Source: Planctomycetota bacterium
GTDB taxonomy: Bacteria > Planctomycetota > Phycisphaerae > WQYP01
Assembly: GCA_021816165.1 (NCBI GenBank)
Contig: JAKAYZ010000051.1
Coordinates: forward strand, 1-8,387
Direction of reading: 5' to 3'
Length of the DNA: 8,387 bases
Made by a program: the position numbers and the translations under genes. Shown here piece by piece: positions 5,895-8,387 of this stretch (positions are counted from its first letter, which is position 1; every line of letters begins with the position of its first letter). The notes below the pieces were generated by a model. The model searched no databases. It was not told where the DNA came from and was given only the letters and a program-made list of their open reading frames with translations.

Positions 5895-7099
5895 GCAGTT
5901 GGCTCCGCCGCGTGGCTTGCAATGACGGCCGTATTATTTCCACCGAAGGCAAAGTTACAAATGAGAGCGGTATTAAAATCGGATGCCGGTGCGGCGGTTG
6001 TGTGTATCTGCGGGCCGGGCCCCGGTGGGTAAATGCCCGCCTCCATCGCCAAAAGGCAAAGAGCGGTTTCAATGGCACCGCTGGCGGCAAAGGTGTGCCC
6101 CGTGAGATGTTTGGTGGATGTTATCCGCACAGGAGAATTGGCAAACAGCCGCTGATAAAGCGTCGTCTCCATGGCGTCATTATCGCGGGTACCCGTGCCA
6201 TGACTGTGGACGTAATCAATATGGTGCCAATTCATCTTGGCATCGGCCAAGGCCGTTTTAATCGCCCGTTCCGCTTCGTGCCCATCTGGTTCAGGTTTTG
6301 TGATGTGGAAGGCATCGGCGGTGGCACCAAAGCCGCGCAGATATCCCAGGGGCTTTACGCCTCGATTGGCGGCGTGGTGTACTGCCTCCAATATCAGCAC
6401 GGCACCACCTTCACCGGGGATTATGCCATCGCGTGATGCCGCAAACGGGCGGCAGGTTGTTGGAGAAATAAGCCGCAGACTCGCAAAACCCGAAACCAGC
6501 AAATGACATAAGCTGTCAAACCCGCCAACTATTGCCATAGGCACCAGTCCGCAGCGGACAGCGTCGATGGCCGCTCCAATGGCCGCCGCCGAACCCACAC
6601 AGGTGGTTAGATTCATATAATGCAATCCGCTGATACGGTGGCGTTTTACCAACAGTTGTGGCAGTTCAAAAGGGTGTACGCGCTTAAGCATCTCCATCGG
6701 GGCCTGCGACGGATGGTGCCGATACCGGGCGTAAAAACGCTCGTTGCAGTCCATGGCGCAAACACTGGTCGATACAAAACAGCCGCAGTGATAATCGCGC
6801 AGGTGATGAGGCAGTTGGGCCTGCGCCAGCGCCTCATCGGCGGCAACGCACGCCATATGCTGCACGCGGGACAGCGATTGCCAGAAACGCGCTGGCAAAT
6901 CCGGTGGACGCGGAATGGGCGGTGCAGCCGCCACACGCAGTAATCCGGCTTTTGTCCCCAACTCATTTTTCCAGATGGTTGTGGCGTCACATGAGTTGGC
7001 AATGCCCCTCCACGACCGTTGGCACCCGATGCCCTGGCACGTCACCATGCCAAGGCCGGTAACGGCCACCGGGTCGTGCATGCCGGATGATGGGATCAT
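5891..7099 (-). CDS. Beta-ketoacyl-ACP synthase (KAS I/II type, ketosynthase alpha)
   Basis: The 402-residue protein spans the full condensing-enzyme fold, from PVAVTGLGMVT (10-20) to NFAFGGNNTAVI (382-393). The catalytic triad is complete: C167 in NLTTCVGSAAA, H300 in HSHGTGT and H335 in KHLTGHT, with the conserved K330. It should carry out decarboxylative Claisen condensation of malonyl-ACP with an acyl-ACP in the cytoplasm. Its partner is likely the nucleophile-less ketosynthase-like protein that follows through a GTGA overlap, as in aryl-polyene and other type II systems. It is divergent from housekeeping FabF: the C21-C37 stretch and DYHCGCF (102-108) add unusual cysteines. The ATG at 7099 overlaps the upstream stop as ATGA; an ATG at 7081, directly before the conserved start of the fold, is the alternative. 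Product and chain length cannot be read from the sequence. Confidence 0.9.
   Translation of the reverse strand: MIPSSGMHDPVAVTGLGMVTCQGIGCQRSWRGIANSCDATTIWKNELGTKAGLLRVAAAPPIPRPPDLPARFWQSLSRVQHMACVAADEALAQAQLPHHLRDYHCGCFVSTSVCAMDCNERFYARYRHHPSQAPMEMLKRVHPFELPQLLVKRHRISGLHYMNLTTCVGSAAAIGAAIDAVRCGLVPMAIVGGFDSLCHLLVSGFASLRLISPTTCRPFAASRDGIIPGEGGAVLILEAVHHAANRGVKPLGYLRGFGATADAFHITKPEPDGHEAERAIKTALADAKMNWHHIDYVHSHGTGTRDNDAMETTLYQRLFANSPVRITSTKHLTGHTFAASGAIETALCLLAMEAGIYPPGPGPQIHTTAAPASDFNTALICNFAFGGNNTAVIASHAAEPTA
5903..5906 (-). promoter_or_regulatory. Ribosome binding site supporting the GTG start of the chain-length-factor-like gene
   Basis: GGAG on the minus strand, inside the 3' end of the ketosynthase gene, lies eight bases before the GTG at 5894. 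It decides for this start over the ATG five codons further in and implies translational coupling. Confidence 0.55.
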
Positions 7100-8328
7100 T
7101 TTGTGCTGGCCCGTTCAGACGGGGACGATTCGTCCCGCGTACCAGCGAACATCGCGATGACGGGATTGGTCCGATCCCACACATGCCCCGCAAGCATGCT
7201 TGTGATAGCCGCCTTCATATAGGGCGGCCGATAGTCGGCAAAAAAGAGTTGCCGCACCAGATCACGGTTGTAGAAGCGGTCAATGAACGCCTCAAAAACC
7301 ATTTCCGCCCAATCCATGTCTTGTCGAAACGCCTCAAAACCTGCCGTATCGCCGTTGCTCAGATGGGCGATGATCGCCCGGGTCGCAAGTTGCGCTGAAT
7401 TTAGCGCCAGATGCACGCCACTGGAAAAAATGGGGTCCAAAAACCCTCCGGCATCGCCAATTTTTACCCAGCCGTCACCATAGCGAACGCTGGATCGGTA
7501 GCTGTAATCGGCGGCCGCCCGAAATTCATCGCGCGGCAAAAGGCCCTTCAGGCGGTCGTGCAGATCGGGGCAGCCACGCAATGCCCAGTCAAATTGTTCC
7601 CGGTGATCAACTCCCCGCCGCACGCTATCACCCTTCAATACCACGCCGATGCTGGTATCTCCATTGCGCAGTGGGATACACCATATCCATCCATTGGCAA
7701 TCAGGTGTACCGTTATGTAACCCCGTTCATCTTCCACCGCCGGCGGCAAATCGGAGAAGTAATTGTAAATGGCTAAATGCCCGAATCGATTGGAAATGTC
7801 GCGTGCATCACTGACGCCATCGGCGGTGGAACAATTTAATCGCGACCGGCCGGCCGCAATAACCAGAAATCTTGCCCGGTGTATTTGCTGATCGGCCGTG
7901 AAAACCTCAACGCCGCCATCTATCGGCCGCCAAGTCGTTACCGGGCAGTTTTCCTCATACCGGCAGCCGCTGGCAAGGCATCGGGATTTTAATTCAGCGT
8001 CAAACTCCTCGCGCGTCACTTGAAACGCCGGCGGCGGATCACCCGGCGCAGAAAAGCTGAAGGTTTCACATCGATTTATCGTGGAATCGGAAAATCTGGC
8101 ACCATGCTTGGGCTGATACCGCGTCGCCATTTCCTGCATGCTGACACCGAGCGATGCCAGAATGGGCATGCTGGCAGGCAGCAACGATTCGCCAACATGG
8201 TGCCGCGGATGTCCACCCTTTTCAAGAATAAGCACCCGCAGCCCCGCCTGGGCCAAAAATATGCCAGCCGCACAGCCCGCCACTCCGCCGCCAACTACCA
8301 GCACATCCCAATCATTCGGCATAACCAT
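7096..8328 (-). CDS. FAD-dependent oxidoreductase of the flavin-dependent halogenase-like family
   Basis: The 410-residue flavoprotein opens with the Rossmann motif VVGGGVAGCAAGIFLAQAG (11-29) and E36 at the end of the second strand. HHVGESLLP (43-51) is typical of halogenase-like monooxygenases. PKHGARF (73-79) supplies K74, where phenolic halogenases have their catalytic lysine. GWIWCIP (213-219) matches WxWxIP, the motif that separates flavin-dependent halogenases from ordinary monooxygenases. GDAGGFLDPIFSSG (291-304) is the second FAD-binding segment. Related proteins in flexirubin and aryl-polyene clusters are annotated as halogenase or NAD(P)/FAD-dependent oxidoreductase, and some may be dehydrogenases. 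It probably modifies an aromatic or carrier-bound intermediate of the pathway. The ATG at 8328 has no strong Shine-Dalgarno; an ATG at 8322 is equally possible. The stop overlaps the next start as ATGA. Confidence 0.85.
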   Translation of the reverse strand: MVMPNDWDVLVVGGGVAGCAAGIFLAQAGLRVLILEKGGHPRHHVGESLLPASMPILASLGVSMQEMATRYQPKHGARFSDSTINRCETFSFSAPGDPPPAFQVTREEFDAELKSRCLASGCRYEENCPVTTWRPIDGGVEVFTADQQIHRARFLVIAAGRSRLNCSTADGVSDARDISNRFGHLAIYNYFSDLPPAVEDERGYITVHLIANGWIWCIPLRNGDTSIGVVLKGDSVRRGVDHREQFDWALRGCPDLHDRLKGLLPRDEFRAAADYSYRSSVRYGDGWVKIGDAGGFLDPIFSSGVHLALNSAQLATRAIIAHLSNGDTAGFEAFRQDMDWAEMVFEAFIDRFYNRDLVRQLFFADYRPPYMKAAITSMLAGHVWDRTNPVIAMFAGTRDESSPSERASTK

Positions 8329-8387
8329 AGTTTGCCGCTTCGGTCGGAAAGGTGCAACTCATTTGACCCCAGTGCTGCGCATTCGAT
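8329..8387. other. Right edge: possible 3' end of an upstream minus-strand gene
   Basis: These 59 bases hold no recognisable promoter or terminator. Read on the minus strand, one frame is open from the edge to a TGA at 8312, overlapping the oxidoreductase start by 17 bases. Another frame stops at 8359. Given the overlapping junctions downstream, an upstream operon gene ending here is likely, but which frame is used cannot be decided. Confidence 0.25.

Noticed and set aside
5873..6436. 187-residue open frame on the plus strand
   Set aside because: It lies antisense to the ketosynthase and the start of the chain-length-factor-like gene, and its translation shows no recognisable motif. The minus-strand protein there has a full catalytic triad.

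Overview
The window is a densely packed stretch of moderate GC content (about 55% by eye) in which all seven supported genes lie on the minus strand. The organism is probably Gram-negative: there is a Sec-type exported beta-propeller protein, a RegB/RegA (PrrB/PrrA, ActS/ActR) redox two-component pair, and a ketosynthase/chain-length-factor set like those of bacterial aryl-polyene or flexirubin pigment loci. The gene mix and divergent sequences would fit an environmental bacterium of the Planctomycetes/PVC type or a distant proteobacterium. The sequence does not settle this, so the taxonomic guess is weak.

Right to left (the direction of transcription), the first block (8328 to 3731) is a tightly coupled biosynthetic operon. 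It encodes a FAD-dependent oxidoreductase related to flavin-dependent halogenases, a complete Cys-His-His ketosynthase, a short ketosynthase-like protein with Asn at the nucleophile position (chain-length-factor-like), and a radical SAM protein of the lysine 2,3-aminomutase (KamA) superfamily. The first three genes overlap at ATGA and GTGA junctions and the fourth follows after 7 bases. The set looks like the distal end of a type II fatty-acid/polyketide-like pathway, with carrier protein, ketoreductase, dehydratase and starter genes expected beyond the right edge. The KamA-like protein keeps the radical SAM cluster but, by eye, appears to have lost the residues that hold PLP and substrate in true aminomutases.

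The second block (3550 to 1648) follows a 180-base gap with a good sigma70-type promoter. It encodes a membrane histidine kinase with the RegB H-box and redox-box cysteine, overlapped by a RegA-like response regulator with the family's Fis-type helix-turn-helix. The third block, after a 167-base gap, is a secreted eight-bladed PQQ-type beta-propeller protein (1480 to 80).

Two inverted repeats with RegA-box geometry lie in the two gaps. One, at 1621-1635, matches GCGNC-N5-GNCGC fully and precedes the propeller gene. The other, at 3653-3667, is a weaker variant upstream of the kinase promoter. They suggest a local redox regulon: autoregulated sensor genes that also control the exported propeller protein. 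A strong Shine-Dalgarno sequence at the extreme left edge suggests another minus-strand gene starts just outside the window. No RNA genes, CRISPR arrays, insertion sequences or phage genes were seen, and there is no gene-free stretch over 300 bases.
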